In this document: positions 1 to 9,983 of the stretch, piece by piece
Position numbering within the stretch: the stretch's first letter is position 1
Layout: each line of letters opens with the position of its first letter
Source: Primulina eburnea
Taxonomy: Eukaryota > Streptophyta > Magnoliopsida > Lamiales > Gesneriaceae
Assembly: GCF_022965805.1 (NCBI RefSeq)
Contig: NC_133110.1
Location: 30,624,668 to 30,688,667 of the forward strand
Direction of reading: 5' to 3'
DNA: 64,000 bases
Translations under genes and position numbers: made by a program
Notes under the pieces: model-generated
What the model was told of the DNA's origin: nothing
The model's input: only the letters and a program-made list of their open reading frames with translations
Database searches by the model: none

Positions 1-2285
1 CATCTCAGAGTTGTTCTTCAGTTGCTGAGAGAGAAGAGGTTGTATGCTAAGTTGAAGAAATGTGAGTTCTGGTTGGAGCAGATTTTTTTCTTAGGCCATG
101 TTGTTTCGAAGGATGTTATAGCTGTTGATCCAACAAAGATTGAGGCGATTCAGAATTGGCCTATCCCTACCACTGTATCAGAGGTACGCAGTGTTCTTGG
201 TTTGGCGGGTTACTATCGTCGTTTCATTTCAGATTTTTCGAAGATTTCTCTGCCATTAACCAATCTGACGAGGAAGACTTTGAAGTTTGAGTGGTCCAAT
301 GAATGCCAGAGTGGATTTCAGGAGTTGAAAGATAAGTTGACGACAGTTCCTGTTCTTGCATTTCCCAGTGGTTCAGAGGATTTTGTTGTTTATACTGACG
401 CGTCGAAGAAGGGTCTTGGTGCAGTGCTGATGCAACGTGGTAAGGTCATAGCCTATGCTTCTCGCCAGTTGAAGTACTACGAGAATAATTATCCTACGCA
501 TGATTTGGTGCTGGCAGCTGTGGTTTTCGCCTAGAAGATTTGGAGACATTATTTATATGGCTAAAAGTGTGAAATCTTCACGGACCACAAGAGTTTGAAG
601 TACTTGTTTTCCCAGAAAGAACTCAATATGCGACAGAGACGGTGGTTAGAGCTTGTCAAAGACTATGATGTGACGATCAGTTACCACCCAGGAAAAGCGA
701 ATGTTGTAGCTGATGCTTTGAGCCGTAAGTCGAGTTCTTCTTTGAGTTCAATGATTCAGCAGCCGTTGTTGTTAGACTTGCAGAGAGAGGAGATAGCTTT
801 GGTGGTTCCAGGGACCATTGCTCGTTTGTCAGCGTTGGTCATTCGGGCTACATTGACGGACATGATCCGTAGAGAGCAGGCCAATGATTTACAATTGATA
901 GAGTTGAGAGCCAGAGCAGAGGAGAGAGGTAATTCAGAGTTTGGATTGAATGGAGATGGTTTGGTGACTTTTAGAGGCCGTATTTGTTTTCCTGTTGGTG
1001 ATGATATTCGGCGAGACGTCTTGACAGAGGCACATACCGCGCCATATTCGATACATCCAGGTGGTACCAAGATGTATTAGGATCTTTGTAGACTTTATTG
1101 GTGGCCAGGTATGAAGAAAGATATTGCCATGTTTATTTCTCAGTGCCTAACTTGTCAGCAGGTGAAGATCGAGCATCAGAGACCTGCTGGGACATTGTTG
1201 TCATTGCCGATTCCTCAATGGAAATGGGAGCATATTACGATGGACTTCGTGACTGGTCTTTTCCCAGAAGGCTGAAAGGTTTTAACTCTATTTGGGTTAT
1301 TGTTGATCGGTTGACCAAGTCAGCACATTTTCTTCCAGTCAAGATGACGTATTCCATGAACCAGTATGCCGAAGAGTACATAGCAGAGATTGTTAGACTT
1401 CATGGTGTTCCTGTGTCGATCATGTCTGATCGTGACCCTAGATTTACTTCAGAGTTTTGGAAGAGTTTTCACAGAGCTATGGGTTCACGGTTAGCATTTA
1501 GTACAACATATCACCCCCAGAGTGACGGTCAATCAGAGAGAGTTATTCAGATTCTAGAGGATATGCTCAGAGCTTGTACTATTGATTATCCTGGTAGCTG
1601 GGATTCCAAATTGCCTCTTGTTGAGTTCACGTACAATAACAGTTACCAAGAGACGATTGGCATGGCACCGTATGAAGCACTTTATGGCAGGAAGTGTAGA
1701 TCGCCCTTGTATTGGGATGAGATTGGTGAGAGAAAGATGTTGGGTCCAGAGTTGGTCCAACAGACAGCTGATGTTGTTGCTGACATTCGAGAGAGGATGA
1801 AGACAGCACAGTCGAGACAGAAGAGCTATGCTGACGTGCGTCGTAGGTCGTTGCAGTTTGAGGTTGGCGATCATGTGTTCTTGAAGATAGCACCTCTCAA
1901 GGGTGTGATGCGGTTTGGCAAGAAGGGAAAGTTGAGTCCGAGATTTATTGGCCCATTTGAAATCTTGGATAGAGTTTGTGATCGAGCTTACAGGTTAGCC
2001 CTACCACCAGATCTTGACAGAGTTCATAATGTTTTTCATGTCTCCATGCTCCGGAAGTATATTGCGAATCCTTCTCATGTTCTTCGTCACGAGCCATTGG
2101 ATTTGACGTCGAATTTGACGTACCAAGAGATTCCAATCCATATTCTGGATCGCAAAGTTAGAGTGTTGAGAAACAAAGAGATCGGCATTGTTAAAGTCCT
2201 TTGGAGGAATCGTTTGATTGAAGAAGCCACGTGGGAACCAGAGGATGAGATGAAAGAAAAGTATCCCGAGTTGTTTACGCAGTGA
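1..2285 (+). pseudogene. Ty3/gypsy pol, 3' part (RT end, RNase H, integrase, chromodomain-like tail), broken
   Basis: Replicative polyprotein of a chromovirus-type element, which would copy element RNA and integrate the cDNA. In order one sees the RT thumb ([12 protein letters not shown]), RNase H with [17 protein letters not shown], an HHCC zinc region with [10 protein letters not shown] and CLTCQQVK, then the integrase core (MDFVTG, SDRDPRF, QSERVIQILED) and a C-terminal ILDRKVRVLRNKEIGIVKVLW chromodomain-like tail ending at PELFTQ. Breaks: in-frame stops at 532-534 (replacing Leu of the usual FALKIW), 562-564 and 1078-1080, and a frameshift near 1260 just after the first catalytic Asp. From there the downstream frame is open to the stop at 2283-2285. 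A dead copy. Confidence 0.92.
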
Positions 2286-2311
2286 CGTCAATTTCGGGGA
2301 CGAAATTCCTC

Positions 2312-2325
2312 TAAGGAGGGGAGAT
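2312..2325 (+). other. Polypurine tract of element 1
   Basis: A purine-rich run (AAGGAGGGGAGA) directly before the LTR start TGTAATAGCC. It is the expected primer site for plus-strand DNA synthesis. Confidence 0.85.
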
Positions 2326-4083
2326 TGTAATAGCCAAGCCTGGTGTACGGTACGGTTTAAGTTTTCGTATGTTTATTGACTACTTGGTCGAGTTTAAGTA
2401 TAGTTTGGATGTTAAGAGTTTCGATTTAGGATTTATAGTGTGGTTGATTATAGATGACGTGTAGTGCTATTGTAGCGGCGTTACGATTAAATTCATGATA
2501 ATTCGTATGTTGAGCCAATTGGTATGAGGCCAATTGGAGTGATTAGATAAGACAAAGAGGTATAACTTTCTTATTTTGAGTTTTGTTCAAATCATTGTGG
2601 AAGATAAGACAAAAGTGCCCCGAAGTGTGTCGTGCGTTTCGTCGTTCCTCCAGTGACACATGTTGGGATAATGGGCATAACGTTTCACTCAGACCTCCAA
2701 ATGATCTGAAATTTGGTGAGCTTCAAGAAAAGTCATAGGGCTACAACTTTGTAGTTTACCACTTTTTCTAATTCCGAAGGGAAGAGGCGTTTCAGAGGCA
2801 ATCTTTGGAGGGGCAGTGCGCAGATTGGCGCCCGAGCGGTAAGAAATGACCGCCCGAGCGCCACTCATTCTGGATTTTTGGATTTTGGGCAGAATCATTG
2901 GCGCCCGAGCGGTAATTTTCGACTGCCCGAGCGCCGGGCACAGTATAAGCGTGTTTTGGCGATTTTTAGTGCTTAAATAGAAGAGTTGGTCTTATTTTTC
3001 TCATTTCTTTCTCCCCATTTTCGAATTTCTCTCCATGCAGCTAGGGTTTCCTCATTTCTTTTGAATTACTTTCTTTGATTCAAGCCTCTTGGTGGATTAT
3101 TGTTGAGGGAACTAAGTTATTTTGGGATCAAGGTAAGCTTTTGGTTTGGTGTTGGGAGAGTTCTTGGGTTTGTGTATTGTGTTGGTATAATGGATTTATT
3201 GATATTGTTGTTAGATTATTGGGTTATTGATGGTGTTATTTATGGGTTATTGTTGTAGGATTGCTATCAAAGAGATTAGAATCAAGAGGTTGCAAGTGTA
3301 GTAAGTGGAATTTCATTCCTTGTGCTCACATGATAATATATGTATTGTATTTCAATGGTTTTAATGTGCTATTCCCTTCATTTGATTCATGAGTATGTAT
3401 TGATTCACTTGTTATATATATTGGAGGCATTTTATGTCTCAATTGTGAAAAAGGGAATACAAGAGAAAAGAGTTTACAAAGTGTTTGATTAAATGCCCCA
3501 AAGAGAGTTTAAAATGATTTATGGATTGATAGATACATAGTCATAGATTGCATGCAATTAGTTGATCAACGGCCATAGGCTTATATCCCTCATAGTTATC
3601 GATTTATATCGATGGGATATAGGTATAGAGACAGAGATACTATATAGATATCAATCCAACAGAGAAAAGAGAAATACCATCTTATTGTTATACTATTGCT
3701 ATGTTATTCATGATTCAGAGTTGATGGTATTTAATGTTTTTAAAGCCATGTTTTATAGAGTATGGTATGTACATTGCTATGTAAGAGTTCCACTTGCTGA
3801 GTTTTATACTCATTTTAGTTATTCATGTGATGCATATAAGAGTGACGGACCAGGATGTTGATTGGAGCCGATGTCATATGCATATAGAGATGGAAGGAAG
3901 TGGATGATTATTTTGTTATACATGATCAAAATGATATTTTTTATTTTGATGCAACACTTTTTGGATCATGTATATTCTTTTGATGGTATATATATATTGG
4001 AAATGTATTTTGAATCCTTCATCCCTTTAAAGAAAAATTTTAAATTTCGCTTTTATTTTATAAAATGGGTCAGAGGTGTCACA
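2326..4083 (+). repeat. 3' LTR of element 1 (1758 bp)
   Basis: The LTR starts TGTAATAGCC after the polypurine tract and ends AGGTGTCACA, with TG...CA ends. The U3 part holds a paired GC-rich dyad array (2829-2933) followed about 10 bp later by a TATA-like TATAA at 2944-2948. Blocks of U3 at about 2570-2790 are clearly related to the U3 of element F (46425-46640, minus). The last 222 bases happen to be open in the frame of the following pol, giving a chimeric reading frame. No gene is seen inside. Confidence 0.9.
2829..2933 (+). promoter_or_regulatory. Paired CGC-N4-GCG dyad array in U3 of element 1
   Basis: Four copies of CGCCCGAGCG (one starting TG instead of CG) begin at 2829, 2851, 2902 and 2924: two pairs, each with 22 bp start-to-start spacing and 73 bp between pairs. 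Between the members of a pair the inner flanks read GGT...ACC in the first pair, so the whole pair is an imperfect palindrome. The array ends about 10 bp before a TATAA motif. Binding by a protein is inferred. Confidence 0.75.
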
Positions 4084-7000
4084 GTTAGATTTTGTATATT
4101 ACAATTCGAGGGTAATGAGATTGACTTAGATTGCATTGCTCTTGGTTTGGCTTATTTTGATTGTATTGTTGGGATTGATATGCTAACCAAGTACAGAGCC
4201 ACCGTAGACTGTTTCCACAAGATCGTCAAATTCAGACCTGAAATGGCAGAGGACTGGAAATTCTATGGGAAGGGTTCCAGATCTCGGATTCCCTTAGTAT
4301 CTGCTTTGACTATGAGGAGATTGTTGCTACACGGAGCAGAAGGCTTCCTTATTTATTCTGTAGATTTACTGAAGCCGAGCATAGCATTGGCAGATTTGCC
4401 AGTGGTTTGTGAATTTGCTGATGTATTCCCAGAGGAGATTCCAGGGTTACCTCCAGTTCGAGATATAGATTTTAGCATTGAACTTGTGCCAGGTACCGTC
4501 CCTATATCTAGAGCTCCGTATAGGATGGTACCGATAGAATTGAAAGAATTAAAAGCACAGTTAGAAGATCTTCTGACCAAGGGATACATTAGACAGAGTG
4601 TGTCTCCTTGGGGCGCACCAGTACTATTTTTACGGAAGAAAGACGGTTTTATGCGATTATGTATTGACTACGGGCAACTGAACAAGGCGACGATAAAGAA
4701 CAAGTACCCATTGCCTCGCATTGATGATTTATTTGATCAGTTGCAGGGATGCTCTGTTTATTCCAAGATCGATCTGAGATCTGGATATCACCAGCTGCGA
4801 GTACGAGATATTGATATACCAAAGACAACATTTCGAACCAGGTATGGACATTATGAATTTATTGTCATGCCTTTTGGATTAACGAATGCTCCAGCGGTGT
4901 TTATAGGGTTGATGAACCGTGTCTTTCAGAGATATTTAGATGAATTTGTGATTGTTTTTATTGATGACATTCTGGTGTATTATAAGAGTATGACTGAGCA
5001 TGCAGATCATTTGAGGATTGTATTGCAGACATTGAGAAAAGAGAGATTGTATGCCAAACTGTCCGAGTGTGAATTCTGGTTGAGACAGGTTGTCTTCTTG
5101 GGTCATATCATATCTGTTGATGGTATTTCTGTGGATCCGAGTAAAGTTGAAGCTGTGATCAGTTGGCCGAGACCGACTTCGGTGCCTGAGATACGCAGTT
5201 TCATGGGTTTAGCAGGGTACTATCGACGATTCATCAAAGATTTTTCCAGTATTGCGAAGCCGATCACCCAGTTGACGCAAAAGAATACACCATTTGTGTG
5301 GTCTGAGGATTGTGAGTCTAGCTTCCTAGAGTTGAAGAAGAGGCTGACCAGTGCACCTGTCTTGATGATTCCTTCAGGTACTGGCGATTTCGTTGTTTAT
5401 TGTGATGCATCCCACAGAGGGCTAGGATGTGTTCTTATGCAGAGGGATCATGTAATCACATATGCCTCTAGACAGCTGAAGCCACACGAGACTCGATACC
5501 CAATTCATGATCTTGAATTGGCGGCTATCGTATTTGCATTGAAGATCTGGCGTCATTATCTCTATGACGAGAAGTTTGAGATTTACTCTGACCATAAAAT
5601 CCTGAAGCATCTGTTTTCTCAGTCAGAGTTGAACATGAGGCAGCGTAGATGGCTTGATCTACTGAAAGATTTTGATTGCGAGATCAAGTACTATCCAGGA
5701 AAGTAAAATGCAGCAGCGGACGCCTTGAGTCGGAAGGTATGTTCCTTATCCTTATCGACGATAGGTGTTTCAAATATGATTGAAGATTGTTGCTTTTCGG
5801 GTTTAGCATTTGATATAGCTAGTAGACCTCTACGACTTGCTTCGATTCAAGTTGAGCCAGATTTGATTATGCGAATCAAAAAAGCGCAGAGAACTGATCT
5901 GAATGTTCAGAATTCGATTCACATAGTCAGGTCAGGACATCAGTCAGAATATCAGGTACATGATTATGTTCTGTACGTGAATAACCGTCTTGTAGTGCCA
6001 GATGTACTAGAATTGAAACAACAGATTATGTCAGAAACGCACTGTAGTCGGTTTAGTATTCATCTTGGTGGCAGGAAGATGTACAATGACTTGAAGACAC
6101 AGTTTTGGTGGAAATAGATGAAGTCAGACATTGCCGAATTTGTGTCTAAATACTTGAATTGCCAACAGGTAAAGGCCGAGAGAAAGAAGCCCGGAGGTTT
6201 ACTTCAGAGTTTGTCTATTCCTGAATGGAAATGGGATCACATTTCCATGGATTTCGTGATGAAGTTACCTCGATCATCCCGGGGTTGTGATGCGATTTGG
6301 GTGATGATAGACAGATTAACCAAATCAGCTTGTTTTATTCCGTACAAAATGACGTATGTCCGAGAGGTAGTCAGATTACATGGTGTGCCGAAATTTATCG
6401 TATCATATCGTGATCCACGATTCACTTCACACTTCTGGCACAGTTTGCAGCAGGCTTTAGGTACAACATTATACCTAAGTACTGCTTATCATCCCCAGAC
6501 AGAAAAACAGTCAGAGCGGACTATCCAGACTTTAGAGGATATGCTGAGAGCTGTAGTACTAGACATTGGTACTAGTTGGCAAGATTCACTACCTTTGTGT
6601 GAATTCTCGTACAGCAGCAGCTATCAGACGAGTATCGAGATGGCACCGTTTGAAGCTTTGTATGGCAAGAAGTGCAGATCTCTGTTGTACTGGGATGATA
6701 TATCTGAAGTACCAGAACTTGGTCCTGATATGATTCGTGAAATGACTGAGAAGGTGAAGATCATTCAAAAACGAATGAAGACGGCACAAGACAGGCAAGC
6801 CAAGTATGTGAACGTCAGACGTAGACCACTAGTATTTGAAGAAGGGGACAGAGTATTTTTGAAGATTTCTCCTTTCAGAGGCATTGTCAGATTTGGCAGG
6901 CGTGGGAAGTTGTCTCCTAGATACATTGGTCAATACGAGATTCTTGAAAAGATTGGAGATCGAGCATATCGACTTTTTCTTCCTCCTTCTCTATCCGGAT

Positions 7001-7260
7001 TACATGACGTTTTTCATGTATCGATGCTGCGTAAATATATGCCTGATGATTCTCATGTCATTCGGCCTGACAAAGCTGAGCTGGATCAGACGTTGAGTTA
7101 TGTTGAACAACAAATACAGATTCTTGATCGAAAAGAAAAACAGCTCAGAACGAAGAATATTCCGTTAGTGAAAGTCCAGTGGGGTAGTCATGGCATCGAG
7201 GAAGCGATTTGGAAGACAGAAGCAGATATGAGACAGAAACATCCCGAGCTATTTCAATAA
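4084..7260 (+). pseudogene. Ty3/gypsy pol (protease end, RT, RNase H, integrase, tail), two stops in one frame
   Basis: One continuous frame reads from the end of the protease region ([12 protein letters not shown]) through RT ([18 protein letters not shown]), RNase H ([10 protein letters not shown]), the HHCC region and integrase to PELFQ. It is interrupted by in-frame stops at 5704-5706 (after KYYPGK) and 6115-6117 (after QFWWK). Other damage: the integrase reads VSYRDPRF, so the second catalytic Asp is Tyr; the zinc region has YLNC where CLTC is usual; and about a dozen residues seem missing after KMTYV. The open frame actually begins upstream at 3862 inside the LTR of element 1, so its first 74 codons are LTR sequence and not part of pol. 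Confidence 0.92.
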
Positions 7261-7348
7261 TATAAGTATTTATTCAGTTTTGATTATATTGCCTATTATA
7301 CTTGCATTGATAGAATGACCTACGATTTCGAGAACGAAATCATTTCTT

Positions 7349-7361
7349 AGAGGGGGAGAAA
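7349..7361 (+). other. Polypurine tract of element 2
   Basis: AGAGGGGGAGAAA directly before the LTR start TGTAAGGCTT. The same tract precedes the LTR of fragment H at 21930-21943. Confidence 0.85.
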
Positions 7362-9299
7362 TGTAAGGCTTGATATTATTAGTCTTCATTGATGTGATAC
7401 TCGGAAGATATGAGTATGCATGATAGGTAATGAGAAGCACTAGATTTAGTCGTCTTCATTGCCGTGACATTCAAAAATATGAGTATGCATGACATGCAAC
7501 AGGAAGTATTAAGTGAGATGAGATGAGAAAATATTCAAAATAAGACAGAACAGATGGCGCACATGCGCGAAGAAATGTGCGCATCTGCACGACAATTCCA
7601 GAAGCATCGGCGCACATGCGCGAGATAAGGCGCGCATATGCGCGACACTTCTAGAGACATTGGTGCACATGTGCGAGATAAGGCGTGCATATGCGTGACA
7701 CCTCCAGAAGCTTCGGCGCATATGCGCAAGATGAAGCGCGCATATGCGCGAGGTGTTAAGATTTGCAATGCCGAGACCAGTAGGTCTCGCGCATATGCGC
7801 GGGTGATGTCGCGCATATGCACGAGACGTGTAATACAAAGAATGAGACACTTGCCTTAGCCATGCAATTTAATGTGTATGTGTCTTCATTTCCTCAGATT
7901 TCAGCAGCAAGAAACGAAAGAAACTTCAGATAATTCCCTTTCAAGTGCAAGATTTCTTTTCATCTTATAATGGATCTTGTGCAAAATATAAACATCCAAA
8001 CTTCCATCCAAGCATAGATTCTTGTTGCTCTTGACAAGGGCTATCAAAGGATGTAAGTTTTATTCAATTCCTAGATGGTTTGAAGTTTAGAGATTGAAAG
8101 AATTATGATATGATGGTTATTATATGTTCTTGAGATTATTGATATCGTAGAAACGCAACCGGATCGAAGAACAGATGTTGTATGCTATTGTTACTATTTT
8201 CCAGCATGTTTAGAGTTAAATGATGCAGATTTTGAGTTTTATCATGTGTGTATGATGATGATTATGAGTTGAGACTTATGAATTGTTGATATATGTGAAA
8301 GTTGGATTGACCGGTATTGAGAAATTACGTCGTTATGCCGTCAAATTGTACTGAGGTCGAGTATTGAATTTGATATGTGTTGATTGAGATTAGAGATTGA
8401 TAGAATATGTATCAACATTTCCATTTCAGATTTGGTTTGACAGATTCGACACCGAGACTTCGATTACGACACAGATTGTGCAACGAAAGGTATAATTCAT
8501 GTGACTTTGGGGAGACAGAACTCAAATGAGATTCAATTTGAGTTTCCCAACAAATTCACATACTAGATTATGTTTATATTTTTAATGTTTATGCCTTGTT
8601 TATAGATTTATATTCAAGCTTTGAGATAGGAGTCATTGACAGATTTGTCAAACTAGATGTTCGGTAGTATTGTCGCATTGGAGCAGTTCGACTCCATGTG
8701 TAGACACTCGATAGTGACATGACCGAAATCTAGGAATAAGACGTACCGTTACCCCGATTGGGAGGGTAGGTGTCAGACAGCGACGTTTTATTCAAACCGG
8801 GATCCTTATAGTAGAGTCGAATTGAGTCAAGACATGATTTGATTGACATTGCATGCTTATATTGATTTGGTTTCATAGTCATGATTTATATTTTTTTTAT
8901 GCATGCATATCATGTTTTAACTGGGATTTTTTCTCACCGGAGTTTTCGGCTGTTGTTATGTCTGTATGTGTGCATAACAACAGGTGGTGCAGGATCAGGG
9001 TCACGACCAATATGAGATCGAGATAGAGTGGTGACTTCGGGCACAGAGGACTGATAGTGGTTATTGTACTAGACTTGTAATACTTATGATTTGGAGATTG
9101 TATTGTATGGAACTTTAGTTTGGTATGGATGTATTAGAACAAACCATGTATTTACGTTTGTTATAATTAAATAAAATAGAGTTCTTATGCTTGGTTTATC
9201 TACATTTGATTTAAAGTTAAAAGCAAAAATTTGACCCACGTTTTCTAACAACGATCGGATTAATCCCGTAAAAAACGTAGTTAGAGCCCGGGTCCCACA
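7362..9299 (+). repeat. 3' LTR of element 2 (1938 bp)
   Basis: Starts TGTAAGGCTT after the polypurine tract and ends GGGTCCCACA. It contains the longest dyad array of the window (7558-7821). Short open frames over the array on both strands are by-products of the GC-rich repeat and have no protein similarity. The end of the LTR (ACCGGAGTT...CCGGCTGTTG and TAGAGCCCGGGTCC) is shared with E, H and the solo LTR, whereas the array core (ATAT) is private to this copy. Confidence 0.88.
7558..7821 (+). promoter_or_regulatory. Ten-member CGC-N4-GCG dyad array in U3 of element 2
   Basis: Dyads of type CGCATATGCG or CGCACATGCG start at 7558/7580, 7611/7633, 7664/7686, 7717/7739 and 7790/7812. The spacing within every pair is exactly 22 bp, and the pairs repeat at 53, 53, 53 and 73 bp. 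These values are close to 2, 5 and 7 turns of B-DNA, so the dyads would lie on one face of the helix. The TATA box of this LTR is not obvious. Confidence 0.78.
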
Positions 9300-9983
9300 A
9301 CAACGAATCTTCGAAGAACAAGTCGACGACAATCCGCACAAGCACGATCGACACACGCCACAAAGTTAAAAACTTTGATCAGTTTGGTTTTTGAATAACA
9401 AAGCGAAGCTTTGAAAGTTTGAGAGAAAACTCTAAACTTTGATAAAAATATCAATAATGAATCTGAAAAGTGTTCAAAATTTCGTGCAAATATGTCTACA
9501 TATTAGAAAAAGATTGCAAATCTAGTTACCAAAATAATCAAAACTCTAACTAGGAAACTAGGATTTTTCCGGAACTGGTTCGCGCTCGGGCGGTAGAATA
9601 TTACCGCTCGAGCGCCAAGGGCTCTGCACTATTCGCGCTCGGACGGTAGAATGTTTCCGCTCGGGCACCGGGTGTTCTGGAAATCACGTCTTGGACAGTC
9701 CATCTGGCGCTCGGGCGGTAGTTTTCTACCGCTCGGGTGCGAAGCATTCTGCCACTTTTCTTCGTTCATCACTTGAATGGTGTTCCTATGACTTCCGAAC
9801 TCAATCTCGTTCACTACAAACCCTTCAGCACTCTGCCCCTTGCTTGTAAGTCCTTCTTCATTGCTCATAAGTCCTTGCAACGCTTCCTTGAATTTCTTCA
9901 ATCGTCCCCTCGTGATTGGTCCCTCCGGCAAATCCAAAGGGTCCCATGCTTTCCTTGGCGCCTGACCATCAGTGTTCGCATTA
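9300..9983 (-). repeat. 3' LTR of element B (partial, interrupted by element 2)
   Basis: Homologous to the 5' LTR at 25006-25870 from about 25187 onward. The remaining end of this LTR lies left of element 2, outside the window. It contains the dyad array 9583-9739. The U3 end (9629-9983) is also read as the C-terminal part of pol. Confidence 0.85.
9583..9739 (-). promoter_or_regulatory. Paired dyad array in LTR of element B (3' copy)
   Basis: Dyads of the CGCTCGGGCG type (CGCCCGAGCG on the element's coding strand) start at 9583/9605, 9636/9658 and 9708/9730: three pairs with 22 bp spacing, 53 and 72 bp apart. The core matches that of element 1, which belongs to a different Ty3 lineage. No clear TATA box follows. 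Confidence 0.75.

Larger units (their letters stand above)
1..4083 (+). mobile_element. Element 1: Ty3/gypsy (Tekay/Del-like), 5' part outside window
   Basis: This is the 3' end of a plus-strand Ty3/gypsy element: end of reverse transcriptase, RNase H, integrase, polypurine tract and a 3' LTR. Its pol is closest to that of element F on the minus strand. The LTR ends in CA at 4083, and the next bases resume a different Ty3 element in the middle of its protease region, so element 1 was inserted into element 2. The expected right-hand target duplication is GTTAG (4084-4088). Its partner lies outside the window and cannot be checked. Confidence 0.9.
4084..9299 (+). mobile_element. Element 2: Ty3/gypsy (Tekay/Del-like), 3' part, host of element 1
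   Basis: Plus-strand Ty3/gypsy element whose 5' part lies left of the window, split by the insertion of element 1. It belongs to the same broad family as E (37998-43304), H (21042-23742) and the solo LTR at 56598-58403: the pol regions align closely and the LTRs begin TGTAAGGCT and end GGGTCC(C)CACA. After 9299 the sequence is the interior of a CRM-like LTR (compare 25187 onwards), so element 2 was inserted into the 3' LTR of B. The right target duplication is probably ACAAC (9300-9304). Confidence 0.88.

Noticed and set aside
7509..7859. CRISPR-like array or small coding genes over the GCGCATATGCGC repeats (open frames on both strands)
   Set aside because: The repeats are 10 bp dyads in the U3 of an LTR, without spacers of uniform size and without cas genes. 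The frames have low-complexity, Ala/Arg/His/Cys-rich translations and no family similarity.
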